Shown one piece after another: positions 25,366 to 34,377 of a DNA stretch of 64,000 nucleotides. Both the position numbers and the translations under genes were made by a program. Positions within the stretch are counted from its first letter, which is position 1. Each line of letters starts with the position of its first letter. A model generated the notes under the pieces. The model worked only from the letters and a program-made list of their open reading frames with translations. It did not search any database and was not told the DNA's origin. Source of the stretch: Aalborgiella sp031424795 (GTDB lineage Bacteria > Pseudomonadota > Gammaproteobacteria > Burkholderiales > Burkholderiaceae_C); contig JANPIC010000133.1 in the NCBI GenBank assembly GCA_031424795.1, positions 12,914 to 76,913 on the forward strand, written 5' to 3'.

Positions 25366-25397
25366 GATGGTTCTCCGTATCTAGGTGTGTGGGTGGA

Positions 25398-25631
25398 TTA
25401 AGCTTGACCGCGAGCACGCATGTCTGCGAGCACGGATTCGATGCCGTTTTTGTCGATCAAACGGATAGCTGCAGCTGAAACGCGCAGGCGAATCCAGCGG
25501 TTTTCGGCTTCGATCCAGAAGCGACGATATTGCAAATTCGGCAAAAACCGACGTTTGGTGTGGTTGTTGGCGTGAGAAACATTGTTTCCCGACATTGGGC
25601 CTTTGCCCGTTACTTCACATACGCGTGCCAT
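25398..25631 (-). CDS. rpmB: 50S ribosomal protein L28
   Basis: A 77-residue large-subunit protein with MARVCEVTGKGPMSGNNVSH, TKRRFLPNLQYRRFW and the C-terminal LRVSAAAIRLIDKNGIE, all canonical. It is cotranscribed with rpmG, the usual pair. A TATAAT box lies about 138 bp upstream. Confidence 0.98.
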   Translation of the reverse strand: MARVCEVTGKGPMSGNNVSHANNHTKRRFLPNLQYRRFWIEAENRWIRLRVSAAAIRLIDKNGIESVLADMRARGQA

Positions 25632-25768
25632 GAGGACACTCCTAAGAAAAACGCAATCTAAAGAAATTGCGCGTTAACGGCTTTCGCCGCACCTCGCCAT
25701 CACAAAATGCTAAAACTAAACATCAGAAATGGCGGTAATAATCACTGCAATAAGCAGCAAAGCCTTGG

Positions 25769-25797
25769 ATTATAGCGTTTTTAGAGCTCTAAAAACA
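25769..25797 (-). promoter_or_regulatory. Promoter of rpmB-rpmG
   Basis: Minus strand TATAAT (25769-25774) followed by CCAAGGC, matching other ribosomal promoters here. The -35 box TGTTTT at 17 bp is weak. The leader is about 130 nt. Confidence 0.55.
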
Positions 25798-25864
25798 TAC
25801 TTCCTGGTCGGAAATGACCAAAACTTGGCATAAAACAAGCCAAAAATAAGCAAAAAACGGATAT

Positions 25865-26821
25865 TTAAACTTCGTTCTGCTCTAAAAAACGCTGTGCATC
25901 CAATGCAGCCATACAACCTGTGCCAGCACTGGTGATGGCTTGTCGGTAGATATGGTCTTGCACGTCTCCCGCAGCAAATACGCCAGGGATGCTGGTCATG
26001 GTAGCCAAGCCGTTTAAGCCTGATTGGGTCACCACGTAGCCATTTTTCATCTCAAGTTGACCTTGGAATATCTCTGTATTGGGTCTGTGCCCGATGGCAA
26101 TGAAGCAACCTTTGACGGTGACATCTTCCGTTTTGCCATCGGCTACATTTTTAAGACGAATCCCTGTAACACCGGTGTTGTCTCCCAAAACTTCATCTAG
26201 TATGGAGTGGAGTTTCAGTTCAATTTTGCCGCTGGCTACTTTGGCCATCAATTTATCAATCAAGATAGCTTCAGCTTTGAATTTGTCACGGCGGTGCACC
26301 AGATAGACTTTGCTGGCGATGTTGGACAGGTACAAAGCTTCTTCCACTGCGGTGTTTCCACCGCCAACAACGGCGCAGACTTGGTCGCGGTAGAAAAAGC
26401 CATCGCAAGTTGCACAACCTGATACACCCCTTCCCATAAAAGCTGTTTCCGAAGGCAAACCTAAGTACATGGCCGAAGCGCCCGTCGCTAAAATCAAAGC
26501 ATCACAGGTGTAAGTGCCTGAATCACCCGTCAAAGTGAAAGGGCGTTTTGAGAAATCGACGGTGTGAATATGGTCAAAAACGATGTTTGTTTTGAATCGT
26601 TCAGCATGCGCTTGAAAGCGTTGCATCAGCTCAGGGCCTTGCACGCCGTCGACATCAGCCGGCCAATTGTCAACATCTGTTGTGGTCATCAATTGACCAC
26701 CTTGGGCAATGCCTGTTACTAACATCGGACTTAAATTTGCGCGTGCGGCATAAATAGCGGCTGTGTAGCCGGCTGGACCTGAGCCTAAAATAAGTACTTT
26801 GGCGTGTTGAGAATTGGACAT
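25865..26821 (-). CDS. trxB: Thioredoxin reductase
   Basis: TrxB reduces thioredoxin with NADPH through FAD. The 318-residue protein has the FAD motif ILGSGPAGYTAAIYAARANL, the redox CATC in GVSGCATCDGFFY (about residues 137-140), the NADPH motif GGGNTAVEEALYLS and the C-terminal FAAGDVQDHIYRQAITSAGT. It stands upstream and divergent from the Crp/Fnr regulator gene, with 244 bp between them that hold no other gene. Confidence 0.97.
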   Translation of the reverse strand: MSNSQHAKVLILGSGPAGYTAAIYAARANLSPMLVTGIAQGGQLMTTTDVDNWPADVDGVQGPELMQRFQAHAERFKTNIVFDHIHTVDFSKRPFTLTGDSGTYTCDALILATGASAMYLGLPSETAFMGRGVSGCATCDGFFYRDQVCAVVGGGNTAVEEALYLSNIASKVYLVHRRDKFKAEAILIDKLMAKVASGKIELKLHSILDEVLGDNTGVTGIRLKNVADGKTEDVTVKGCFIAIGHRPNTEIFQGQLEMKNGYVVTQSGLNGLATMTSIPGVFAAGDVQDHIYRQAITSAGTGCMAALDAQRFLEQNEV

Positions 26822-27065
26822 GAGCTTGGATTTAAAGTGAGTGATAAAAAGAAAACAATGCTGCTGATTAATGTCTATGTTCAGGTCTTGGCGGTTTTAG
26901 ACCCTAATTTCGGGTTATAACTATCTCTGTGAATCGATTTTAGACCATCGCAATTAGGCTCGCTGAGGCAAGTCTTAAATGGGAATGGCAGATGTAACTA
27001 TGTGTGCTGCTTAAGTGCGTTATCTAGTTAGTGTGCGTAGTAATTTTAAATATTAGGGTTTCAGC

Positions 27066-27740
27066 ATGACTATTTTGTCAAATTTAGATTTAATTCGGCG
27101 AGTACCTTTGTTTTCGATGCTGTCAGATGCGCAGGCGCAAACGATTGCTGAGTCAGTAACGAAGCAACGCTTTAGGCGAGGTGAGGCTGTTGTTGAAGGC
27201 GGCAAGAAAGCCAATGCGCTGTATATTATTTTGAATGGTCGTGCACACGTTGTCGCGACGGACACGCGGGGTCGTGAAGCCATCTTGGCAAATTTAAAGC
27301 AAGGTGATTACGTTGGCGAGATGAGTCTTATAGATAACCAGCCTCACTCAGCCACGGTGCGTGCTGAAGTGCAAACAGATGTGCTCGTGCTTGGACGTAC
27401 GCAGTTCGCGCGCATCTTGCCAGAAAACGCTGCCATGACATACGCCATCATGAAAGTGTTGGTACAGCGCTTGCGCCAAGCAGATCGCAAAATTGAATCG
27501 CTGGCCTTGATGGATGTCTATGGTCGCGTCGCGAATGCGCTTTTAGATTTGTCTGAACTTGCAAGTGATGGGCACTCTTTTATCAAAGAAAAAGTGTCGC
27601 GCCAGAACATCGCCAAAACCGTGGGTGCTTCTCGCGAGATGGTCAGCCGGGTGATGAAAGACCTAGAAGACAAGGGTTATATTGAAAGTCAAGAAGATGG
27701 TTCGATCTTGATTCGGAATAGTAGCCACACCTTGTTGTAA
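27066..27740 (+). CDS. Crp/Fnr-family transcriptional regulator
   Basis: A 224-residue regulator with an N-terminal cyclic-nucleotide-binding-like barrel (FRRGEAVVEGGKKANALYII, GDYVGEMSLIDNQPHSATV) and a C-terminal winged helix (SRQNIAKTVGASREMVSRVM as the recognition part). The barrel residues GEMSLIDNQPHSATV resemble the phosphate-binding cassette of CRP, in which an Arg-Ser pair normally contacts cAMP; here the pair is replaced by HS, so the ligand may differ. No N-terminal cysteine cluster for an iron-sulfur centre is present. It occupies the place that lrp takes between trxB and ftsK in E. coli. Confidence 0.92.
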   Translation: MTILSNLDLIRRVPLFSMLSDAQAQTIAESVTKQRFRRGEAVVEGGKKANALYIILNGRAHVVATDTRGREAILANLKQGDYVGEMSLIDNQPHSATVRAEVQTDVLVLGRTQFARILPENAAMTYAIMKVLVQRLRQADRKIESLALMDVYGRVANALLDLSELASDGHSFIKEKVSRQNIAKTVGASREMVSRVMKDLEDKGYIESQEDGSILIRNSSHTLL

Positions 27741-27758
27741 TTCCCCAGAATTTTGCTG

Positions 27759-30098
27759 ATGACCTATTCTCTAAATACGCTTAACAACACGCAATCAAGT
27801 TCTGAGCCCTCCGCAGCTGAGCGATTTATTCAAGAAGTTGCCTTGGTCTTAGGTGGGTTGGTACTTGTTTTTTGGGTGTTGTCACTGCTGAGCTACACGA
27901 GTAACGATGCGGCGTGGTCAACCACTGGTTTAGGCACGACAACTCAAAATTGGGGTGGTCGCATTGGTGCGAATGTTGCGGATTTGAGTTATTATTTTTT
28001 TGGCTTCTCAATTTGGTGGTGTATCGCTGCGCTGGCTAGTGCATGGCTTGCGTGGTTGGCGTCTTGGATGCGTCACGAAAAAATGCATCAAACATTTTTG
28101 CAAGACCAGCCGAGGTTTTACATGTCAGTACGTGTGCGATTTTGGCTTGGCTTGGTTCTGTTGCTAGGCGTTAGTACAGCGATAGAGTGGGCGCGCTTGT
28201 ACCGATTTGAGCCACATTTGCCTGGCCATGCTGGTGGTGTTTTAGGATACATTTTGGGCCGATTTAGCGTTGCTTCGCTGGGCTTTACGGGTGCTGCATT
28301 GGCTTGCATCGGCGTAGGTGTGATGGCCGCATCGATGGTGTTTAATTTTTCTTGGAGCAAAACTGCTTCTAGGCTGGGCGAGTGGCTAGAAGCCTTTATT
28401 GCAGCACGGCGACAAAAAAGTGAAGTGGCGCAAGACATGGCACTCGGCAAAGCTGCAGCGCGTGAACGCGAGGTGGATTTGCAAGATGAGCGCGTAGTGA
28501 TTGCGGATCATCACCCCACACCTGTGCGTATTGAGCCTGTGCTGGCCGAGGCGCCGCCTAGCTTGCGAGTGGCAAAAGAGCGTCAAAAGCCTTTGTTCAC
28601 CGATATGCTGGACAGCAAATTGCCGCAGGTTGATTTGTTAGATGGTCAAGTTACTCGCCAAGAAACCGTGTCTCCAGAAACTTTAGAGATGACCTCGCGC
28701 TTGATCGAGAAAAAACTCAAAGACTTTGGTGTCGAAGTTCGCGTTGTTTTGGCCTCACCTGGTCCTGTCATTACCCGCTATGAAATCGAACCTGCCGTTG
28801 GTGTCAAGGGCTCACAAATTGTGGGTTTGGCCAAAGACTTAGCGCGTTCGCTCAGTTTGGTGTCGATTCGCGTGGTCGAGACGATTCCTGGCAAAAACTA
28901 CATGGCCTTGGAGTTGCCCAATGCGCGACGTCAATCTATCAAACTCAGTGAAATTTTGGGTTCGGACGTCTATAACGAAGCCAAATCTTTGCTCACCATG
29001 GGCTTGGGTAAAGACATCATTGGCAATGCGGTGGTGGTTGATTTGGCAAAAATGCCACACGTTTTAGTGGCTGGTACAACGGGCTCGGGTAAATCAGTTG
29101 GTATCAACGCCATGATTTTGTCTTTGCTCTACAAAGCTGAAGCATGCGATGTGCGACTGTTGATGATTGACCCAAAAATGCTTGAAATGAGTGTTTACGA
29201 AGGCATTCCGCACCTTTTGGCTCCGGTCGTGACCGACATGCGCCAAGCCGCGCACGGCTTGAACTGGTGTGTGGCTGAAATGGAGCGACGCTATAAGCTG
29301 CTCAGCAAAATGGGTGTGCGTAACTTGGCGGGCTACAACGCCAAAATTGACGAAGCGAAAGCGCGCGAAGAGTTCATTTACAACCCGTTCAGCTTGACGC
29401 CTGAGTCACCTGAGCCGCTAGGTCGGGAACCGCACATCGTGGTGGTGATCGACGAGTTGGCTGATTTGATGATGGTTGTAGGCAAGAAAATCGAGGAATT
29501 AATAGCACGCTTGGCACAAAAGGCGAGGGCTGCAGGTATTCATTTGATTTTGGCGACGCAACGCCCCAGTGTGGATGTGATTACCGGTTTGATCAAAGCC
29601 AACATCCCTACACGTATTTCCTTCCAAGTTAGCAGCAAAATAGATAGCCGGACTATTTTGGACCAAATGGGTGCAGAGGCGCTTTTGGGCATGGGCGACA
29701 TGCTTTATATGGCCAGCGGCACGGGGCTGCCCATCCGTGTGCACGGCGCGTATGTCAGCGACGAAGAGGTGCACCGCGTTGTATCTTATCTAAAGAGTCA
29801 AGGCGAGCCGGATTATATTGAAGGCGTGCTGGAAGGCGGAACGGCCGATGGTGATGGTGAATTACTGGATGGTATGGGTGGTAACGGTGGCAGCAATGAA
29901 AAAGACCCTATGTACGACCAGGCTGTCGAGGTGGTTTTGAAGAACCGCAAAGCCAGTATTTCACTCGTTCAACGGCATTTAAAAATTGGCTATAACCGAG
30001 CAGCAAGATTGGTGGAAGATATGGAAAAAGCAGGCATGGTCAGCGCGATGAGCAGCAACGGGCAGCGAGAAATTTTGGTGCCGCAGCGTGCGGAGTAA
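27759..30098 (+). CDS. ftsK: DNA translocase FtsK
   Basis: FtsK anchors at the division septum and pumps chromosomal DNA to the dif site for XerCD resolution. The 779-residue protein has four hydrophobic segments within residues 25-210, a short linker (about 210-290), the alpha/beta RecA-like motor with GTTGSGKSVGINAMI (Walker A), VVVIDELADLMM (Walker B), and the gamma winged helix DQAVEVVLKNRKASISLVQR near the end, which reads KOPS sites. ATG 27759 is taken over TTG 27753. The linker is far shorter than in E. coli. lolA follows by 7 bp. Confidence 0.96.
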   Translation: MTYSLNTLNNTQSSSEPSAAERFIQEVALVLGGLVLVFWVLSLLSYTSNDAAWSTTGLGTTTQNWGGRIGANVADLSYYFFGFSIWWCIAALASAWLAWLASWMRHEKMHQTFLQDQPRFYMSVRVRFWLGLVLLLGVSTAIEWARLYRFEPHLPGHAGGVLGYILGRFSVASLGFTGAALACIGVGVMAASMVFNFSWSKTASRLGEWLEAFIAARRQKSEVAQDMALGKAAAREREVDLQDERVVIADHHPTPVRIEPVLAEAPPSLRVAKERQKPLFTDMLDSKLPQVDLLDGQVTRQETVSPETLEMTSRLIEKKLKDFGVEVRVVLASPGPVITRYEIEPAVGVKGSQIVGLAKDLARSLSLVSIRVVETIPGKNYMALELPNARRQSIKLSEILGSDVYNEAKSLLTMGLGKDIIGNAVVVDLAKMPHVLVAGTTGSGKSVGINAMILSLLYKAEACDVRLLMIDPKMLEMSVYEGIPHLLAPVVTDMRQAAHGLNWCVAEMERRYKLLSKMGVRNLAGYNAKIDEAKAREEFIYNPFSLTPESPEPLGREPHIVVVIDELADLMMVVGKKIEELIARLAQKARAAGIHLILATQRPSVDVITGLIKANIPTRISFQVSSKIDSRTILDQMGAEALLGMGDMLYMASGTGLPIRVHGAYVSDEEVHRVVSYLKSQGEPDYIEGVLEGGTADGDGELLDGMGGNGGSNEKDPMYDQAVEVVLKNRKASISLVQRHLKIGYNRAARLVEDMEKAGMVSAMSSNGQREILVPQRAE

Positions 30099-30105
30099 GT
30101 TAAGC

Positions 30106-30789
30106 ATGTTTAAATATTTTGCTATGTTATTTGTAGCTGTTCAGGCAATAAATACGCCGGCTGCAGGATTAAATGCACTTGAAAACTTTTTGAAATCTAC
30201 GCAATCTGGTAAAGCTGAGTTCAGCCAAGTGGTAACTAGCCCAGCTAAGACGGAAGCCAAATCGGAATCTAAGTCCGATTCAGCTGAAAAATCAGTTGCC
30301 AAAGTCAAAACCTCTAGCGGCACATTTGAATTTTCACGACCTAATCGGTTTAAGTTTGTTTACAAAAAGCCGTTCGAGCAAACCATCGTCGCCGATGGCA
30401 CCACGCTGTGGTTGTTTGACGTAGATTTGAACCAAGTCACCGCCAGAAAGCAAGCCCAAGCTTTAGGCTCTACACCTGCAGCTTTGATAGCCACGGCCGC
30501 GAGTTTGAAGGCTTTGGAAGCTGAATTCAAACTGCAAGACGCGCCTGATGCCAATGGTCTGCAATGGGTGATTGCCACCCCAAAAGCCAAAGACGGGCAG
30601 ATTCAGAGCATCAAAGTTGGCTTGAAAGGTATGGCGGACACGGGTGTTTCGCTCTCGGTTCTAGAGATTTTGGATAGTTTCGGTCAGCGTTCGGTGATTA
30701 ATTTTGCCAATATTGAGCGAAATGTAACTTTTAGCGCTGACAACTTCAATTTCAAACCGCCAGTGGGAGCGGATGTGATTCGGCAATAA
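30106..30789 (+). CDS. lolA: Outer-membrane lipoprotein carrier LolA; signal peptide built from palindromic element
   Basis: LolA ferries lipoproteins across the periplasm from LolCDE to LolB. The 227-residue product has NALENFLKSTQSGKAEFSQV, SGTFEFSRPNRFKFVYKKPF and DGTTLWLFDVDLNQVTARK, matching the family, and a Ser/Lys/Glu-rich insert (TEAKSESKSDSAEKS). The signal peptide MFKYFAMLFVAVQAINTPAA is encoded almost entirely by a copy of the palindromic element (30121-30167). The ATG at 30106 follows GGAG; an upstream GTG at 30088 would only add six residues. It sits in the conserved ftsK-lolA-rarA order. Confidence 0.93.
   Translation: MFKYFAMLFVAVQAINTPAAGLNALENFLKSTQSGKAEFSQVVTSPAKTEAKSESKSDSAEKSVAKVKTSSGTFEFSRPNRFKFVYKKPFEQTIVADGTTLWLFDVDLNQVTARKQAQALGSTPAALIATAASLKALEAEFKLQDAPDANGLQWVIATPKAKDGQIQSIKVGLKGMADTGVSLSVLEILDSFGQRSVINFANIERNVTFSADNFNFKPPVGADVIRQ
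30121..30167 (+). repeat. Palindromic element encoding the LolA signal peptide
   Basis: GCTATGTTATTTGTAGCTG then TTCAGGCAATAAATACGCC and GGCTGCAGG. The first part is the decayed small hairpin, the second the left arm and core of the large hairpin. The TAG present in intergenic copies (TTTAGGCAATAAA) is CAG here, keeping the frame open. Confidence 0.88.
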
Positions 30790-30814
30790 GTCATCACTAT
30801 CGAATTCAACTCAA

Positions 30815-32089
30815 ATGGTAAATACTCCGCCGCTGGCAGAGCGGATGCGCCCCACCAAGCTGTCTGAAGTCATTGGGCAGCAGCATATTTTGGGCGAAGG
30901 CATGGCGTTGCGCATTGCTTTTGAGTCTGGACAGCCACACAGCTGCATTCTTTGGGGGCCGCCTGGGGTGGGGAAGACGACGATCGCGCGGTTGATGGCG
31001 AATGCATTTGATGCGCAATTCATCACCATCAGTGCGACTTTGGGTGGTGTCAAAGACATTCGGGAAGCGGTTGAGCAAGCACTCATTTGGCAAGGTCAAG
31101 GCAAACGAACCATCGTGTTTGTGGACGAAGTACACCGCTTTAACAAAGCGCAGCAAGATGCGTTTTTGCCGCATGTGGAAAGCGGTTTATTGACCTTTAT
31201 TGGCGCGACGACTGAGAACCCGTCGTTTGAAGTCAACTCCGCTTTGTTGTCCCGCGCTGCTGTTTACGTGTTGCAACCACTATCACCTGCTAATTTAGAG
31301 GAAATTATTGCTCTAGCCAGCGTATTTTCTGTCTCAATAGCTATAGATAAAGTAGCAATTGACAAATTGGTGGCGTATGCAGATGGTGATGCGAGACGCT
31401 TGCTCAACACGTTAGAGAATCTCTACATCGCCGCTGAAAAGGAAAAGATAACGACGATCACGGATGCTTGGCTCACCCAAGTGTTAGGCGAGCGCATGCG
31501 CCGCTACGACAAAGGCGGCGAGCAGTTTTACGACACCATCAGCGCTTTGCACAAAAGCGTGCGTGGCTCAGACCCTGATGCGTCGTTGTACTGGTTTGTT
31601 CGCATGTTGGATGGTGGGGCAGACCCGCGCTACATGGCGCGCCGGCTGGTTCGCATGGCCAGTGAAGACATTGGTTTGGCGGATCCGCGTGCGCTATCCA
31701 TGGCGCTAGATGCTGCCAACACCTACGAACGACTGGGTTCGCCCGAAGGCGAGTTGGCATTGGCGCAATGTGTGATTTATCTGGCAGTTGCTCCTAAGTC
31801 AAACGCGGTTTACAAAGCCTTCAACGCCGTCAAAGCGCACATCAAAAAAGACGGTACGCGACCTGTGCCCATGCATTTGCGCAATGCACCGACCAAGTTG
31901 ATGAAAGAGCTGGACTATGGCAAAGGCTACCGTTATGCACATGACGAAGCCGACGGATTTGCCGCTGGCGAGCAATATTTACCAGATGGCATGAAAGATG
32001 CTTTGTTCTATGAACCTGTAGAACGCGGTTTGGAAATCAAGATTGCAGATAAGTTGCGGACGCTGAAAAAATTAAACGCAAGAAATTAA
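30815..32089 (+). CDS. rarA: Replication-associated recombination protein RarA (MgsA)
   Basis: RarA is a clamp-loader-like AAA+ ATPase acting at stalled replication forks. The 424-residue protein has LAERMRPTKLSEVIGQQHIL, Walker A GPPGVGKTT, Walker B FVDEVHRFNKAQQDAFLPHV, and the tetramerising C-terminal domain with DPDASLYWFVRMLDGGADPR. It follows lolA as in many proteobacteria. In the lid region residues about 166-182 (ALASVFSVSIAIDKVA) are encoded by a palindromic element (31310-31356). Confidence 0.96.
   Translation: MVNTPPLAERMRPTKLSEVIGQQHILGEGMALRIAFESGQPHSCILWGPPGVGKTTIARLMANAFDAQFITISATLGGVKDIREAVEQALIWQGQGKRTIVFVDEVHRFNKAQQDAFLPHVESGLLTFIGATTENPSFEVNSALLSRAAVYVLQPLSPANLEEIIALASVFSVSIAIDKVAIDKLVAYADGDARRLLNTLENLYIAAEKEKITTITDAWLTQVLGERMRRYDKGGEQFYDTISALHKSVRGSDPDASLYWFVRMLDGGADPRYMARRLVRMASEDIGLADPRALSMALDAANTYERLGSPEGELALAQCVIYLAVAPKSNAVYKAFNAVKAHIKKDGTRPVPMHLRNAPTKLMKELDYGKGYRYAHDEADGFAAGEQYLPDGMKDALFYEPVERGLEIKIADKLRTLKKLNARN
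31310..31356 (-). repeat. Palindromic element, in-frame copy in rarA
   Basis: GCTCTAGCCAGCGTATTTTC then TGTCTCAATAGCTATAG and ATAAAGTAGC match the element base for base over most of its length. It is read as ALASVFSVSIAIDKVA; the consensus TAA is TCA here. Confidence 0.8.
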
Positions 32090-32127
32090 ATCAGTAAAGC
32101 AAATGGTGCAAAGACTAGATAAGTAAA

Positions 32128-32168
32128 TCTAATCATGCATTAATTGCATAGGGCTATTTGTTAATAGC
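32128..32168 (-). repeat. Diverged intergenic palindromic element upstream of livH
   Basis: TCTAATCATGCATTAATTGC then ATAGGGCTATTTGTTAATAGC; closest to the copy inside murJ (shared GCATTAATTGC and GCTATTT...ATAGC). The left arm of the large hairpin is missing. It lies in the 211-bp gap between rarA and livH, which otherwise shows only a ribosome site for livH. Confidence 0.5.
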
Positions 32169-32300
32169 AACGAATACATGAGAAATGCAAGGGTAAACCC
32201 ACCCGTTTCTATGCTGCAAATTTGCAATCGGTCGATACAATTGCGCACAGTTCGTGGAACGCCCTTTTTTGGGTCATATTAGACATATTGGAGTAATTAA

Positions 32301-33230
32301 ATGGAAGTCTTGCTACAACAGATCATCAACGGTCTGGTGCTGGGCAGCATGTATGCTTTGGTAGCTCTGGGTTACACCATGGTTTACGGCATTATTGGCC
32401 TGATCAATTTTGCGCACGGTGAGGTGCTGATGGTTGGCGCTATGACCAGCTGGTCCATTATTGGGTTGATGAAAGATGCAAGCCCTAACTTGCCAGGATG
32501 GCTGATTTTGCTGTTGGCACTGCTGATTGCATGCGTCGTAGCAGCCACGCTTAACTATGTGATTGAGAAAGCAGCCTATCGTCCTTTGCGAAACAGCCCT
32601 AAACTGGCCCCGCTGATCACGGCGATGGGCATGTCTTTGCTGTTGCAAACTTTGGCTCGCATTGTTTGGACGCCTAATCCTAAGCCATTCCCGTCTTTGC
32701 TTCCTTCAGAACCGATTGAATTTGCTGGCGCAGTGATCACTGTGACGCAAGTACTTATCTTAGGTGTAACGGCTGTTTCATTGGCTGTTTTGATGTACAC
32801 GGTGAATCACACCCGATTAGGCCGTGCGATGCGCGCCACGGCAGAGAACCCGCGCGTTGCAGGTTTGATGGGTGTTCGCCCAGATACAGTGATTTCAGCT
32901 ACTTTTATTATTGGCGCGATTTTGGCTGCGATTGCTGGAGTGATGTGGGCGGCGAACTACGGCACAGTGCAATACACCATGGGCTTTATGCCGGGACTGA
33001 AGGCTTTTGTGGCAGCCGTTTTTGGTGGCATCGGCAACTTGGGCGGTGCTGTAGTCGGTGGTCTTCTATTAGGCTTGATTGAGTCCATTGGCGCTGGCTA
33101 TTTGGGTGATTTAACAGGTGGCGTCTTGGGAAGTCATTACACAGATATCTTTGCTTTCGTTGTGCTTATTTTGGTGCTGACTTTGCGTCCTTCTGGCTTG
33201 CTGGGGGAGAGGGTGGCTGATCGAGCGTAG
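32301..33230 (+). CDS. livH: Branched-chain amino acid ABC transporter permease LivH
   Basis: A 309-residue inner-membrane permease of the LIV-I type. It opens LLQQIINGLVLGSMYALVAL, followed by YTMVYGIIGLINFAHGEVLM, and carries the conserved coupling motif TRLGRAMRATAENPRVAGLM, which meets the ATPases. Eight or so hydrophobic segments are seen. GGAG precedes the ATG. It begins an operon livH-livM-livG-livF; no periplasmic binding protein gene is adjacent, so the ligand is not fixed by context. Confidence 0.94.
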   Translation: MEVLLQQIINGLVLGSMYALVALGYTMVYGIIGLINFAHGEVLMVGAMTSWSIIGLMKDASPNLPGWLILLLALLIACVVAATLNYVIEKAAYRPLRNSPKLAPLITAMGMSLLLQTLARIVWTPNPKPFPSLLPSEPIEFAGAVITVTQVLILGVTAVSLAVLMYTVNHTRLGRAMRATAENPRVAGLMGVRPDTVISATFIIGAILAAIAGVMWAANYGTVQYTMGFMPGLKAFVAAVFGGIGNLGGAVVGGLLLGLIESIGAGYLGDLTGGVLGSHYTDIFAFVVLILVLTLRPSGLLGERVADRA

Positions 33231-33285
33231 GTGCTTTTCAAAAGTATCTGTATTGCACGACAACTTAAATATTGAGTAAAAAATC

Positions 33286-34362
33286 ATGACAAAAAATAAA
33301 CTACCTATGTATATCGCTGGCGGCATACTATTAATAGTTCTGCCCTTTATTCTGCAAATGTTTGGCAATGCGTGGGTTCGCATTGCAGACGTTGCCTTGC
33401 TTTATGTTTTGCTAGCCGTGGGCTTAAATATTGTGGTGGGCTACGCCGGCTTGTTAGATTTAGGCTATGTGGCGTTCTTCGCTCTAGGGGCTTACATTTT
33501 TGCCCTGCTGGCATCGCCGCATTTGACTGAAAATATACCAGCACTGGCAGAAATGTTCCCCAATGGCATTCATTTGTCGTTTTGGGTGATCGCCCCCATA
33601 GCGGCACTGTGCGCGGGGTTATTGGGCATGCTCTTAGGTGCGCCTACGCTGAAGTTGCGTGGCGACTATTTGGCGATTGTTACTTTGGGCTTTGGCGAAA
33701 TCATCCGCGTGTTTTTGAACAACTTGGAAAGCCCGGTCAACATCACCAATGGCCCAAGAGGCATTTCAGGCATCGACTCGGTGAGTCTGTTTGGCCACGA
33801 TTTTGCCAAAACGCTCAACATTGCTGGTTTTAATATCAACTCGGTGACTTTGTACTACTTCTTGATTTTGGTGATGGTTCTCTTCACCATTCTCATCAGC
33901 CATCGTTTGGAATTATCCCGCATTGGCCGCGCTTGGATGGCGATTCGCGAAGACGAAATTGCCGCAAAAGCCATGGGCCTGAACACCCGCAATTTGAAGC
34001 TGTTGGCGTTTGGCATGGGTGCTACGTTTGGCGGACTGTCAGGTGCTATCTTTGCGGCTTTCCAAGGTTTTGTGTCTCCAGAGTCATTTGGTTTGATGGA
34101 ATCCGTGATGATTGTTGCGATGGTGGTTTTGGGTGGCATGGGTCACTTGCCTGGTGTGGTATTGGGTGCCGTTCTTTTGGCTGCTTTGCCTGAAGTTTTA
34201 CGCTACGTTGCAGGGCCTTTGCAAGACATCAGCGGTGGGCGATTAGATGCCTCCATCTTGCGCCAACTCTTGATCGCTTTGGCCATGATTGGCGTGATGC
34301 TGATGCGTCCTCGGGGCTTGTGGCCTTCGCCTGAGCATGGCAAATCATTACAAACTAAATAA
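33286..34362 (+). CDS. livM: Branched-chain amino acid ABC transporter permease LivM
   Basis: The second permease, 358 residues. It shows VGLNIVVGYAGLLDLGYVAF, LKLRGDYLAIVTLGFGEIIR, NGPRGISGI and the coupling segment SRIGRAWMAIREDEIAAKAM, all LivM hallmarks. It pairs with LivH to form the membrane channel and lies 55 bp downstream of it and 15 bp upstream of livG. Confidence 0.95.
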   Translation: MTKNKLPMYIAGGILLIVLPFILQMFGNAWVRIADVALLYVLLAVGLNIVVGYAGLLDLGYVAFFALGAYIFALLASPHLTENIPALAEMFPNGIHLSFWVIAPIAALCAGLLGMLLGAPTLKLRGDYLAIVTLGFGEIIRVFLNNLESPVNITNGPRGISGIDSVSLFGHDFAKTLNIAGFNINSVTLYYFLILVMVLFTILISHRLELSRIGRAWMAIREDEIAAKAMGLNTRNLKLLAFGMGATFGGLSGAIFAAFQGFVSPESFGLMESVMIVAMVVLGGMGHLPGVVLGAVLLAALPEVLRYVAGPLQDISGGRLDASILRQLLIALAMIGVMLMRPRGLWPSPEHGKSLQTK

Positions 34363-34377
34363 ACAGGAGAACATCAC

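Noticed and set aside
29640..29665. ATAGATAGCCGGACTATTTTGG in ftsK, similar to the element core
   Set aside because: It encodes the conserved SKIDSRTILDQMG motor segment, so it is native sequence.
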